The translations under genes were made by a program, and so were the position numbers. Shown in pieces: positions 28,477 to 38,733 of a DNA stretch of 64,000 bases. The DNA comes from Sandaracinus amylolyticus. Lineage in GTDB: Bacteria; Myxococcota_A; Polyangia; Polyangiales; Sandaracinaceae. Within the stretch, counting starts at the first letter, position 1; each line of letters opens with the position of its first letter. Under the pieces are notes generated by a model, which saw nothing but the letters and a program-made list of their open reading frames with translations, did not search any database and had not been told where the DNA came from. The stretch is taken from NCBI RefSeq assembly GCF_021631985.1, contig NZ_CP070225.1, positions 8,742,001-8,806,000 on the forward strand, read 5' to 3'.

Positions 28477-28704
28477 AGCGCGAGCTCGTCCCGGGGTGTC
28501 GCACGGCGCGCACGCCGCGAACGCTGCTTCACGGCGGCGCTCGTGGGGTCGCGCTCGTCCGCGTGAAGATCGCGTGCGTCGCGTGCGTCCTCGGGCTGCG
28601 GGGAGGCAGGGCATCTTCTTGCAGGGGTGCCGCCCCGCATGGTTCGATGGCCTTCCTTTTCGACGGACGGATGTCCGTCGCGCCCGCGCTTCGGAGAGCA
28701 ACGC

Positions 28705-30456
28705 ATGCGAACGAGTCGGTGGCTCCTCGGTCTCGTCCTCCTGATCGGCGCGATGGCGCTCGCGGGAGGCTGTCGCTCACGTCGTGCGGTGAGCGGCGTC
28801 GTGACGAGCGGAGGTGAGCGACCGCGCGGGGGCACGGTGCAGGTCGGCGGTGGGACCGAGGTCGCGCACGGCTCGCCGCGCGAGCAGCTCGAGCAGTACG
28901 ACCGCCTGCTGCGCGCGCAGCAGTACGTGCCGGTCGGGCCCGCGACCCACGGCACGCTGCAGCCCAACGGCATCACCGCGTACATGATCGACGTGCAGCG
29001 CGGCCACTGTTACTCGGTCGCGCTCTTCGGCGCGCAGGGCACCGACGTGAACCTCGTGATGCTCGATCCCGCGGGACGCGCGATCGGCCACGACGTGCGC
29101 CCCGACGAGCACCCGTGGGTCAGCTTCTGCGCGGCGCGCCCCGGGCGCTTCGTCGCGCGCATCCAGATGGCGCGCGGGCAGGGCGAGTTCTTCTTCGCGC
29201 CGTACTTCGTGCGCGGCCGTCAGCCGGTCGATCTCGCCGGGTTCTTCGGTGGCGCCGCGAGCGGCCCGCAGGTCGCGCAGATCGACGAGGGCACGACGCA
29301 GCGCCTCGCGGCGCTCGATCAGCAGATGTCGAGCCAGCGCTACCAGCGCATCGGCGACCCCAGCGGCCTCCTGCTGCGCAACCGCGAGGAGCGCGTGTTC
29401 GCGCTCTCGCTCGAGCAGGGTCGCTGCTACTCGTTCGCGACGCTCGGCGGGCCGGGCACGACCGACACCGACGTGTTCCTGCAGGACGGCTCGGGTCAGC
29501 GCCTGCAGGCCGACACGCGCACCGATCGCGACGCGATGGTGCAGTACTGCGCGCCCGACGACGGCAACTACACGCTGCAGGTGCGCAACTTCGGCGGTGA
29601 GGGCCCGGTGTTCACCGTCGCGTACGCGCAGCAGGTCGCGGGTCAGGCGCAGGCGAGCGAGCCGGTGGTGCCGGTGATCGCGACGACGTCGAGCGCGGGC
29701 GCGGGGCTCGACGAGAACTTCGCGCTGCTCGACGCCGACATGCGCGCGCGCGGCTACGAGAGCCTCGGCGAGTCGCAGCGGGGTCAGCTCGCGGAGGGCG
29801 GCGAGCAGTCGTACGCGGTCTCGCTCGAGGGCGGCAAGTGCTACGCGATCCTCGCGGTGGGCGACTCGGGCGTGCGGGACATGTCGCTCTCGCTGCGCGA
29901 CGCGGCGGGGCGCGAGGTGGATCGCGACGAGGCCGGCGATGCGCGACCGACCGCGCGCGTGTGCCCCGAGCAGACGGGCAACTACACGATGGCCGTGCGG
30001 ATGGTGAGCGGCACCGGCGGCTACGTGTACGCGGCGTATCGCTGGCCGCGCGGCACGCGCCTCGGTGATCTCGCGGGCATCCTCTACGTGCGTCTCGCCG
30101 AGGTCACGGCGCTGCTCAACGTCGAAGGGTTCCTGCCGGATCCCGGCTACTCGCTCGATCGCGGGCGGCTGCGCCGCGAGGGCCAGACCGCGACCCACTC
30201 GGTGCAGCTGAGCGGCGGGCAGTGCTACTCGATCGTCGTGGTGGGCGGCGAGGGCGTGCGCGACCTCGACGTGGCGCTCTCGCAGGGCGCGACGCAGGTC
30301 GCGTCGGACGTGGGCGCGCGGAACGCGTTCCCGAGCGTGCGCCACTGCGCGAGCACCGACGGGCAGTTCACGGTGACCGTGAGCGCAGCCTCGGGCGCGG
30401 GCGACTACGTCTATCAGATCTTCTCGCAGCAGGGCGGACAGGGCGTCGGGCAGTAG
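28705..30456 (+). CDS. Lipoprotein of four Cys-containing beta repeats
   Basis: 583 residues from an ATG giving a lipoprotein signal (LLGLVLLIGAMALAGGC, cysteine 23). The mature protein has four copies of a ~130-residue unit: each has a GHCYSVAL/GRCYSFAT-type strand, a D-rich loop, and a second cysteine before GxFxxx(V/I) (CAARPGRF, CAPDDGNY, CPEQTGNY, CASTDGQF). The paired cysteines may form disulfides. It resembles pre-peptidase C-terminal (PPC)-like beta folds; no catalytic domain is attached. A surface adhesion or matrix role is plausible but unproven. A large hairpin follows. Confidence 0.72.
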   Translation: MRTSRWLLGLVLLIGAMALAGGCRSRRAVSGVVTSGGERPRGGTVQVGGGTEVAHGSPREQLEQYDRLLRAQQYVPVGPATHGTLQPNGITAYMIDVQRGHCYSVALFGAQGTDVNLVMLDPAGRAIGHDVRPDEHPWVSFCAARPGRFVARIQMARGQGEFFFAPYFVRGRQPVDLAGFFGGAASGPQVAQIDEGTTQRLAALDQQMSSQRYQRIGDPSGLLLRNREERVFALSLEQGRCYSFATLGGPGTTDTDVFLQDGSGQRLQADTRTDRDAMVQYCAPDDGNYTLQVRNFGGEGPVFTVAYAQQVAGQAQASEPVVPVIATTSSAGAGLDENFALLDADMRARGYESLGESQRGQLAEGGEQSYAVSLEGGKCYAILAVGDSGVRDMSLSLRDAAGREVDRDEAGDARPTARVCPEQTGNYTMAVRMVSGTGGYVYAAYRWPRGTRLGDLAGILYVRLAEVTALLNVEGFLPDPGYSLDRGRLRREGQTATHSVQLSGGQCYSIVVVGGEGVRDLDVALSQGATQVASDVGARNAFPSVRHCASTDGQFTVTVSAASGAGDYVYQIFSQQGGQGVGQ

Positions 30457-30479
30457 CGCTCGTCGCGGACATCGCGTGC

Positions 30480-30522
30480 CGAGAGATGTCCGTTCCCCGG
30501 CGCGGGGAACGGCCATCTCTCG
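30480..30522. terminator. Long bidirectional hairpin between convergent genes
   Basis: CGAGAGATG and CATCTCTCG pair around an inner GTTCCCCG/CGGGGAAC stem, 17 bp in total with symmetric 3-nt internal loops. It lies 24 bases after the four-repeat lipoprotein stop and upstream (plus strand) of the end of the convergent membrane gene. Likely transcription end structure for both; no U-tract. Confidence 0.6.
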
Positions 30523-30630
30523 TCCGTCCGACGAGCTACATCGTTCGCGTGCACGGGTGTCCGATCCACGCAGGAGAGAATCGATCGGACCGGAGGCGAC
30601 GAGCCGCGGTGCCCGCGCGCTCGCCCGGCG

Positions 30631-32331
30631 TCAGGGCTGACCGCTCTCGCCTTCGGCGAGCGGCGCCAATGCCGATGCGGCCTCCACGATCGTGTCGGCG
30701 AGCACGGCGTCGAGGCCGGGAGCTCCGAGCCGTTGCTGCTCGCGCATGGCGTCGAGCGCGAGCAGCTCGGCGGCGCGGTCTCCGCGGTGGTGCGCCACCC
30801 AGAATGCGCGGGCGGCGTCGAGGAGCTCGCCGGGATCGCGGTCGCGCAGCCCGGGTGGCACGCCGTCGGCGTCGGCGCAGGGCGCGCGCCGCGTCACGTC
30901 GATTCGCGGGACCACGAGGTCGACGTCGAGCACTGCGTCGCCGGGCGCGGCGCACAGGAACGCGGCGTGTCTCGGCTCGAGCGTGACCAAGCGGAACGAG
31001 CGCCCGGGGTGCAGCCACGCGAGCATCCTGCTGTGCCCGCTCTGGCCGTCGATCAGGCCGACGTAGAAGTCGCTGTCGCACTCCGCCCGGTAGCGCTCGG
31101 ACTCGACGAACACGACGGGAACGATCCCGGTGTGGCGGCGTGTCGCGTCGGCGACCGCGCGCTCGATCGACGCCGCGTCGTCTCGGAGCCAGCGCCGATC
31201 CCACGTGAACGCGTCGCCGACCACGATGATCGCCAGGCACGCCGCGCCCACGTTGGCGGCGACGAGCGCCGCGCGACCGGAGCTCGCCGCGCGCTCGAGC
31301 GCGCGGAGCGGTAGGTCCAGCAACGCGGCGGTCAGCAGCGCTGGGCCGAGGTTGGCGAGGCTCATGAAGTACGGGTTGTGGTAGCTCGCCATCAGCACGA
31401 ACGGCGCGTACGCGACCACCGCCCACGCGACCGCGAGCGCGACCACGCGGGCCATCGCGACGACCCCCACCGGCTCCTGCCGCCACCGCAGGTAGATCGC
31501 AGCCGTGACGATCGAGAGCGTCAGGAGCCCGCCGAAGCGCCCGAGCCACTCGCTCGCGATCGACCGCCAGAAGAACGCCGTGCTGGGCCCGATCGCCTCG
31601 AGCACGATCGCGTGCGTGCCGCGCGCCGCGCCCGAGAAGAGCGCGGCGCGAGCACCGAGGAGCCCGAGGAAGGCGAGCACGAACAGCACGGCGGACCGCG
31701 TTCGGAAGAACGCCAACGACGCCGGGACGCCGTCACGGAAGACCCGCACGACCGCGAGCAGCGGCAGCGTGACCACCACGATCTCGTGGGTGACGAAGCC
31801 GAGCGCGAGGAGCGGCAGCGACACCGCGAGCCGCGGCTGTGGGCGCGTCGTCTCGATCAGCAGCGCCAGCACGACGACGCGCCCCTGCACCGCCTCGACG
31901 GAGGCGAGTGAGTCGAGGCAGGCAGCGGTGGACGCGGTGAAGAAGCCGGCGAGGGCGGCGATGACGGCAACTCGAACCGACGCTCCGAGCTGGACGAAGA
32001 GGCGCGCCGCGAGCGGGATCGAGACCAAGTGGAACAGCAAGCAGGCGACCGCGATGGGCCGTGGGTCCACGCCGAAGAGTCGTCGCGACGCGGCGAAGAG
32101 CAGCACCGACGTGAGCCGGACCGTCTCGGAGCCACGGAGCTCCGCGACGAAGCGATCGAGCGCCGCGCCGCGCTCGAGCCAGGTCCAGTCGTTGAAGAGG
32201 AACGGCGTCGAGAGCTGCAACCACGAGAACCGCACAAGGGCGACCGCGATGACCAGCGCGGTCACGGCGAGCCCGAGGCGGAGTGGTCCCTCCGCGTCGC
32301 GTCGTGGGTCGAGGTGTGGAGGTGCGCTCAC
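30631..32331 (-). CDS. Polytopic membrane protein, glycosyltransferase-like
   Basis: 566 residues with about 10-12 membrane segments (AVTALVIAVALVRFSW near the start) and a C-terminal soluble domain of ~170 residues. The pattern is like the GT-C or PMT-like membrane glycosyltransferases, including an early NDWTWLERG segment. No diagnostic metal-binding motif was confirmed, so the enzyme class is tentative. Convergent with the four-repeat lipoprotein. Confidence 0.6.
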   Translation of the reverse strand: MSAPPHLDPRRDAEGPLRLGLAVTALVIAVALVRFSWLQLSTPFLFNDWTWLERGAALDRFVAELRGSETVRLTSVLLFAASRRLFGVDPRPIAVACLLFHLVSIPLAARLFVQLGASVRVAVIAALAGFFTASTAACLDSLASVEAVQGRVVVLALLIETTRPQPRLAVSLPLLALGFVTHEIVVVTLPLLAVVRVFRDGVPASLAFFRTRSAVLFVLAFLGLLGARAALFSGAARGTHAIVLEAIGPSTAFFWRSIASEWLGRFGGLLTLSIVTAAIYLRWRQEPVGVVAMARVVALAVAWAVVAYAPFVLMASYHNPYFMSLANLGPALLTAALLDLPLRALERAASSGRAALVAANVGAACLAIIVVGDAFTWDRRWLRDDAASIERAVADATRRHTGIVPVVFVESERYRAECDSDFYVGLIDGQSGHSRMLAWLHPGRSFRLVTLEPRHAAFLCAAPGDAVLDVDLVVPRIDVTRRAPCADADGVPPGLRDRDPGELLDAARAFWVAHHRGDRAAELLALDAMREQQRLGAPGLDAVLADTIVEAASALAPLAEGESGQP

Positions 32332-32418
32332 GTCGCCCGGGAAAGTACCGCCCGCGCCGCGGGCTTGGAACCGGCGCCCGCGCCGCCAGCTCGGACCCCG
32401 AGTGTCCGGTCGTTCGCG

Positions 32419-33393
32419 TCAGCCCGCCCGCAGCAGCATCACGAGCCCGGCGATGCTCACCGCGAGCACGATCGCCGCGAGCGCGTAGATCACGATCTCC
32501 GCGGTGCCCATCTTCGGCGCGACCGGCGGGAGCGTGGGCGTGCTCCTCGGCGCGACGACCTCGGGCTCGCCGGTGGGCGCTTCGGGATCGTCGGCCGGCG
32601 CCGTCTCGCTCGTCGCCGTGACCACCGGCTCGAGCGGAGGCGGCTCGGGCATCGCCTCGTCGGGCGCTTGCTCCGCCGCGCGCAGCGCGCTCTCGGTCGG
32701 GTCCTCGTAGACCAACACCGTCGCGCCGATCACCAGCTCGTCGCGATCGACCAGGCGCTTCTCGGGCAGCGCGCGCTCGTTGACCACGAGGCCGTTCTTG
32801 CTGCCGCGATCGCGCGCGATCACGCCGTCGAGATCGACCACCAGATCGACGTGCTCGCGCGACGCATCGGCGTCGGAGAGCACGAGGTCGCAGGTGTCGG
32901 CGCGACCGATCACCAGACGCGCCGGCGGCGGCGGGATCTCGAGCACCACGCCTTCCTGCGCGCCGTTCATCACGACCACGCGCGCGCTCGTCGACGTGCT
33001 CGCGCCGAGCACCTCGCGCAGCAACCGCCGCGCGAGCGACGACGTGCGCTCGGCGTTCGCCGTGGACGTGACCGGCACGCCCTCCTTCCACGAGAGCACG
33101 AACGCGCCGATCTCGATGCGATCCCCATCGCGCAGCGGCTTCGCGCGCTCCGGCACCAGCTTCGTGCCCTGCACGCGCGTCCCGTTCGTCGCGCCGTGAT
33201 CGACGATCACGTAGCGCCCCGCGCGCAGCTCGATCGTCGCGTGCCGCGTGCTCACCGACGTGTGCGGCAGACGAACGTCCGCGCCTGCTCCGCGCCCGAT
33301 CAGGATCCGATCCTGATCGAACTCGTAGACCGCGTCCTCCTGCCCGACGCCCGTCCCGCGCTCGCGCGGGCTCACCGAAAGCCGCACGCCCAT
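32419..33393 (-). CDS. Double FHA-domain membrane protein
   Basis: 324 residues. Two FHA domains (about 25-95, with IGRGAGADV and VSTRHATIE, then about 140-210, with IGRADTCDL and SREHVDL) bind phosphothreonine peptides, followed by a Pro/Glu linker and one C-terminal membrane segment (about 298-320). Longer upstream frames are antisense to the PilZ gene. It is divergent from the PilZ protein at 33517, and both end in or contain a membrane segment, suggesting a shared signalling pathway; no Ser/Thr kinase gene is in the window. Confidence 0.82.
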   Translation of the reverse strand: MGVRLSVSPRERGTGVGQEDAVYEFDQDRILIGRGAGADVRLPHTSVSTRHATIELRAGRYVIVDHGATNGTRVQGTKLVPERAKPLRDGDRIEIGAFVLSWKEGVPVTSTANAERTSSLARRLLREVLGASTSTSARVVVMNGAQEGVVLEIPPPPARLVIGRADTCDLVLSDADASREHVDLVVDLDGVIARDRGSKNGLVVNERALPEKRLVDRDELVIGATVLVYEDPTESALRAAEQAPDEAMPEPPPLEPVVTATSETAPADDPEAPTGEPEVVAPRSTPTLPPVAPKMGTAEIVIYALAAIVLAVSIAGLVMLLRAG

Positions 33394-33516
33394 GCGACGA
33401 GGGCCGAACCTGCGCCGTGTGGCGCGCGCGGTCAAATGATCCGCCACGCGCCCTGTCGGAAACTGGACGGCGATCGATCGCTCGGGCTTTCTCCGGCTCG
33501 GAGACAGGAGCCTCAC

Positions 33517-35355
33517 ATGGAAGCGCAGATCGAACGCCGCTCGTACGGTCTTCCCCGGATGCCCGTCGACCTTCTCGTCGAGCTCTCGAACGAGGGCGAC
33601 GACGAGGTGTTCGAGGCAGACGCGGTCGACCTCGGGCCAGGCGGGATCGGCCTCCGCGCCGCGGTGCTGCCCGAGGTCGGGCAGCGGCTGCGCTGTCGCT
33701 TCGAGGTGCCGGGCGCCGTCGAGGCGTGCGAGGCGCAGGGCGAGGTCGTGTGGGCCGCCGACGCGGGCCGCTGGAGCGGGAGCTTCGGCGTGCGCTTCGA
33801 CGGGCTCGATGCGCGCGCCGCCGAGGCGCTCGACGCGATCGCGCCTGCGCCGGTCGAAGACCCCGGCACGCCCGAGGAGCTGCGCGCGCCGCGCATCGTG
33901 AAGGTGCGCCTCGATGGCGTCGCGAGCGCGATCGAGGGCGAGATCGCGAGCGAGGGCGGCGAGTCGATCTCGATCGAGCAGGCGATGCCGTTCCTGCAGA
34001 TCGGGCGTGGCGCCGAGATCGACGATGGCGGCGCGAAGGTGCGCGCGGTGCTGGAGCGCGTGCGGCTGCGCGTCGAGAACGGGACGCCGCGTCTCGTGCT
34101 CGAGCTCGCGCCGGAGACCGCGCCCGCCGAAGCACCGAGCGCCGATGCGACGATCCAGGACGAGCCGCTCGAGTCGCTGATCGCGCGCGCGAAGGACGAC
34201 GAGGAGTCGCTGCCCGACGCGTCGATCGAGCGCGCACCGATCGAGCGGCGCGAGCCCTCGAAGAAGATCGCCGCGCCGACCAAGGTGCGCCGCGAGCGCG
34301 AGGCGCCGCGGGTGATCGCGCGCGAGGAGATCGCGGCCTCCGAGCCCGCGGCCGACGAGGAAGCGCCGATCGTGATCAAGGCGCGCGCCTTCGCGGCGCA
34401 GGCGCGGCCCGCGCTCGCGAGCGGATGGGCGAAGACCAAGTCGTTCTCGGCGCTCGTCGTCGCGCGCTCGGGCCCCTGGCTCGTGCGGGTGCGCGACGCG
34501 ATCGTCGCGGCGTGGCGTGCTCTCGCGTCGCGCGTCGCCGTGCGCGCGCCGCGTCTCGCGCCGATGCTCGGTCAGCCGGCGCGCCGTCGCACCACCTCCG
34601 CGCCGCCGGTCGCGACCGCGGCGCAGCCGGTGCGTCGTGCGCGCGGCGCGGCGCCGGTCGTCGAGGCGCCCGCGAAGGGCCGTGCCCGCGGCATGGCGAT
34701 CGGCGCGATCGCGATCGTCGCGGTCGGTCTCGCGGTGTACGGCCTCGCATCGCGCCCCGAGGCGCCGAGCGACGAGATCGACGTGCATCGCCCGGTCGAC
34801 GTGCCGGCCGCGCTGCCGGCGACGCCGACCCTCGCGGTGCCGGTGACGGTGCCCGAGACCTACGAGCCGATCGCGCCTCCCGAGCCGGTCGCGGCCGCGC
34901 CGACGCCGGGCTGGGATCGCGCGATGCCCGAGCCCGCGACCGCCGCGGGCCCGATCGCGGCGCCGAGCTATCCGTCGATCGACGATCGCCGCGAGGTCGT
35001 CGTGCCGGCCGAGGACGAGCCCGCGACCACGACGACGACGACGACCGCGACGCGCAGCATGGAGTTCGGCGCGGCGAGCGTGGAGCGCGGCCGCACCACC
35101 GCGCTGCGCATGAGCGCGCCGGTGCAGTCGATCGAGGGCCTCGCGGATGCAGGCGGGTTCACGGTGACGGTGCACGGCGCGCTCTCGCTCGACCGCGCCG
35201 CGCCGCTCGCCGCCGCGAACTCCGCGATCGAGCGCGCGTCGATCATCAACCGCGGTGATCACTGCGTGCTGACGATCCGCTTCGTCACCGGGCGCACCCC
35301 GCCCTACCGCGTGGTCGCGAACGGCACGTCGCTCGAGGTCACCTTCGGGCGGTGA
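33517..35355 (+). CDS. PilZ domain protein with transmembrane segment and AMIN-like C terminus
   Basis: 612 residues; ACAGGAG lies about 6 bases before the ATG. Residues 1-115 resemble a PilZ domain (cyclic-di-GMP effector), including RRSYGLPRMPVDL and VDLGPGGIGLRA. A long acidic/basic linker is followed by a membrane segment (about 393-412, IGAIAIVAVGLAVYGL), a Pro/Thr-rich periplasmic tract and a C-terminal beta segment (VTVHGALSLDRAAPLA and on) that resembles AMIN-type domains. Divergent from the FHA membrane protein. May transmit cyclic-di-GMP state across the inner membrane; this is inference. Confidence 0.72.
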   Translation: MEAQIERRSYGLPRMPVDLLVELSNEGDDEVFEADAVDLGPGGIGLRAAVLPEVGQRLRCRFEVPGAVEACEAQGEVVWAADAGRWSGSFGVRFDGLDARAAEALDAIAPAPVEDPGTPEELRAPRIVKVRLDGVASAIEGEIASEGGESISIEQAMPFLQIGRGAEIDDGGAKVRAVLERVRLRVENGTPRLVLELAPETAPAEAPSADATIQDEPLESLIARAKDDEESLPDASIERAPIERREPSKKIAAPTKVRREREAPRVIAREEIAASEPAADEEAPIVIKARAFAAQARPALASGWAKTKSFSALVVARSGPWLVRVRDAIVAAWRALASRVAVRAPRLAPMLGQPARRRTTSAPPVATAAQPVRRARGAAPVVEAPAKGRARGMAIGAIAIVAVGLAVYGLASRPEAPSDEIDVHRPVDVPAALPATPTLAVPVTVPETYEPIAPPEPVAAAPTPGWDRAMPEPATAAGPIAAPSYPSIDDRREVVVPAEDEPATTTTTTTATRSMEFGAASVERGRTTALRMSAPVQSIEGLADAGGFTVTVHGALSLDRAAPLAAANSAIERASIINRGDHCVLTIRFVTGRTPPYRVVANGTSLEVTFGR

Positions 35356-35358
35356 GCC

Positions 35359-35422
35359 CCTGCCGGAGTGCTCGTCCCGCCGGTCCCGGATGGGAGCGCG
35401 CGGGCGAGCCGAGCTTCGACAG
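35359..35422 (+). repeat. Dispersed hairpin repeat, copy E (truncated)
   Basis: Begins about 3 bases after the PilZ gene stop. Keeps the CTGCCGGAGTGCTCG start and the CGAGCCGAGCTTCGACAG end but has lost most of one arm and the inner hairpin. Confidence 0.6.
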
Positions 35423-35523
35423 CTTTCGAGCCGGTCACGTTCGTCGGCCTCGTCGCCACGTGATCTCGGGCGCGCGGGGAAGAACGAGAGATCGCGCGCC
35501 CGTTCCGTACGTCCGAGAGGGCC

Positions 35524-36891
35524 TTGCACCGCGATACCAACTCCACGAGCGCGAGCGAACGTCGAGGGAGCAGCTTCTCGGCGCGTCTGCTCGCGCCGTT
35601 CGCGTCGGTGCGCGCCGACGAAGCGCCCACGGTGCTCCTGATGGCGGCGCAGGCGTTCGTCCTGCTCACCGTCTACTACCTGCTCAAGCCGGTGCGCGAG
35701 TCGTGGATCCTCCCCGGCGGCGCCGAGCTCAAGACGTACGCCGCTGCGGTGCAGGCGATCGCGCTGGTCGGCGTCGCCAAGGGGTACGACGTGCTCGCGC
35801 GCCGGGTGCGTCGCGATCGGCTGGTCGCGATCGCGACCACGATCGCGATCGTGTGCCTCGTCGCGTTCCACGCGGCGTCGCAGGCGGGCCTCGACGTGGG
35901 CCTCGCGTTCTATCTCTGGCTGGGCGCGTTCCAGCTCCTGCTGATCGCGCAGTTCTGGTCGTTCGCGAGCGATCTCTACACGCCGGAGCAGGGCCGTCGT
36001 CTCTTCGCGGTCCTCGGCGCGGGCGCGGCGATCGGATCGGTGTGCGGTGCCCAGATCGCGCGCGTGGTGATGCGCGTCGTCGAGACGCCCTCCACGCTCC
36101 TGCTCGCCGCGGCCGCGCTCTTGCTCGCGGTGCCGGTGCTGACCTCGATCGCGCACCGGCGTCATGCGCCCTCGCGCCGTGCGCGAGATGCTGCGCCGCC
36201 CGCGCCGGTCGCGGTGCCCGAGCCCGCCGATCGCGGCGTCGTCGCGCGCGTGCTGGGCGATCCCTACCTGCGCCTCGTCGCGCTGTTCACGGTGCTGCTC
36301 AACGCGATCGCGACGCTCGGCGAGTACGCGCTCGATCGTTCGCTGCTCGATGCCGCGGCGATCGCCGTCGCGCACCACGAGTCGCCGAGCGTCGAGCACT
36401 ACGTCGGTGCGTTCAAGGCCGACTACTACTCGGCGATCAACGCGGTGGTGCTCGTGCTGCAGCTCTTCGCGGTGTCGCGGGTGCTGACGGTCTACGGCGA
36501 GCGCGCCGCCCTCGCGATCATGCCGGTGTTCGTCGTCGCGAGCGCGATCGTCACCCTCGGCGCGTCGATGGTGCTCCCGATGCTCGCGGTGCTCGCGACC
36601 GCGCGGGTGGTCGAGAACGGCCTGATGCACTCGGTGCAGAGCACCGCGCGACAGACGCTCTTCCTCGTCGCGACGCGCGACGGACGCTGGAGCGGCAAGG
36701 CGTTCATCGACACCGTGACGTGGCGTGCCGGCGACGTGCTCGGCGCGATCTCGGTCGCGGTGCTCGCGTGGTGCGGCGCCGGCACGAGCGCGGTGATCGC
36801 GCTCGTCGGCGTGCTCGGCGTCACCTGGTTGCTCGTGGTCGCAGCGTTGGGCCGAGAGCACCGCGCCCGCGTCGCGCTCGCGCGCGGCTGA
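35524..36891 (+). CDS. Npt1/Npt2-like nucleotide carrier (ADP/ATP translocase family)
   Basis: 455 residues from a TTG start (GAGAGGG about 4 bases upstream); an ATG at 35641 is possible. About 11 membrane segments. The YYLLKPVRESWIL segment near residue 52 matches the plastid/chlamydial-type NTT family that exchanges nucleotides. Free-living bacteria carry divergent relatives whose substrates are unknown. No nucleotide-parasitism context is present here. Confidence 0.7.
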   Translation: MHRDTNSTSASERRGSSFSARLLAPFASVRADEAPTVLLMAAQAFVLLTVYYLLKPVRESWILPGGAELKTYAAAVQAIALVGVAKGYDVLARRVRRDRLVAIATTIAIVCLVAFHAASQAGLDVGLAFYLWLGAFQLLLIAQFWSFASDLYTPEQGRRLFAVLGAGAAIGSVCGAQIARVVMRVVETPSTLLLAAAALLLAVPVLTSIAHRRHAPSRRARDAAPPAPVAVPEPADRGVVARVLGDPYLRLVALFTVLLNAIATLGEYALDRSLLDAAAIAVAHHESPSVEHYVGAFKADYYSAINAVVLVLQLFAVSRVLTVYGERAALAIMPVFVVASAIVTLGASMVLPMLAVLATARVVENGLMHSVQSTARQTLFLVATRDGRWSGKAFIDTVTWRAGDVLGAISVAVLAWCGAGTSAVIALVGVLGVTWLLVVAALGREHRARVALARG

Positions 36892-36942
36892 TCGGAAGAT
36901 CAACCGCAGAGGACCGCAGAGAAGGCGAATTCTCGCGGCGGC

Positions 36943-38732
<1,790 letters not shown>

Positions 38733-38733
<1 letters not shown>

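Noticed and set aside
32419-36903. A 1494-codon minus-strand open frame
   Set aside because: The FHA protein accounts for the 3' part; the rest is antisense to the PilZ and transporter genes and carries no family signal.
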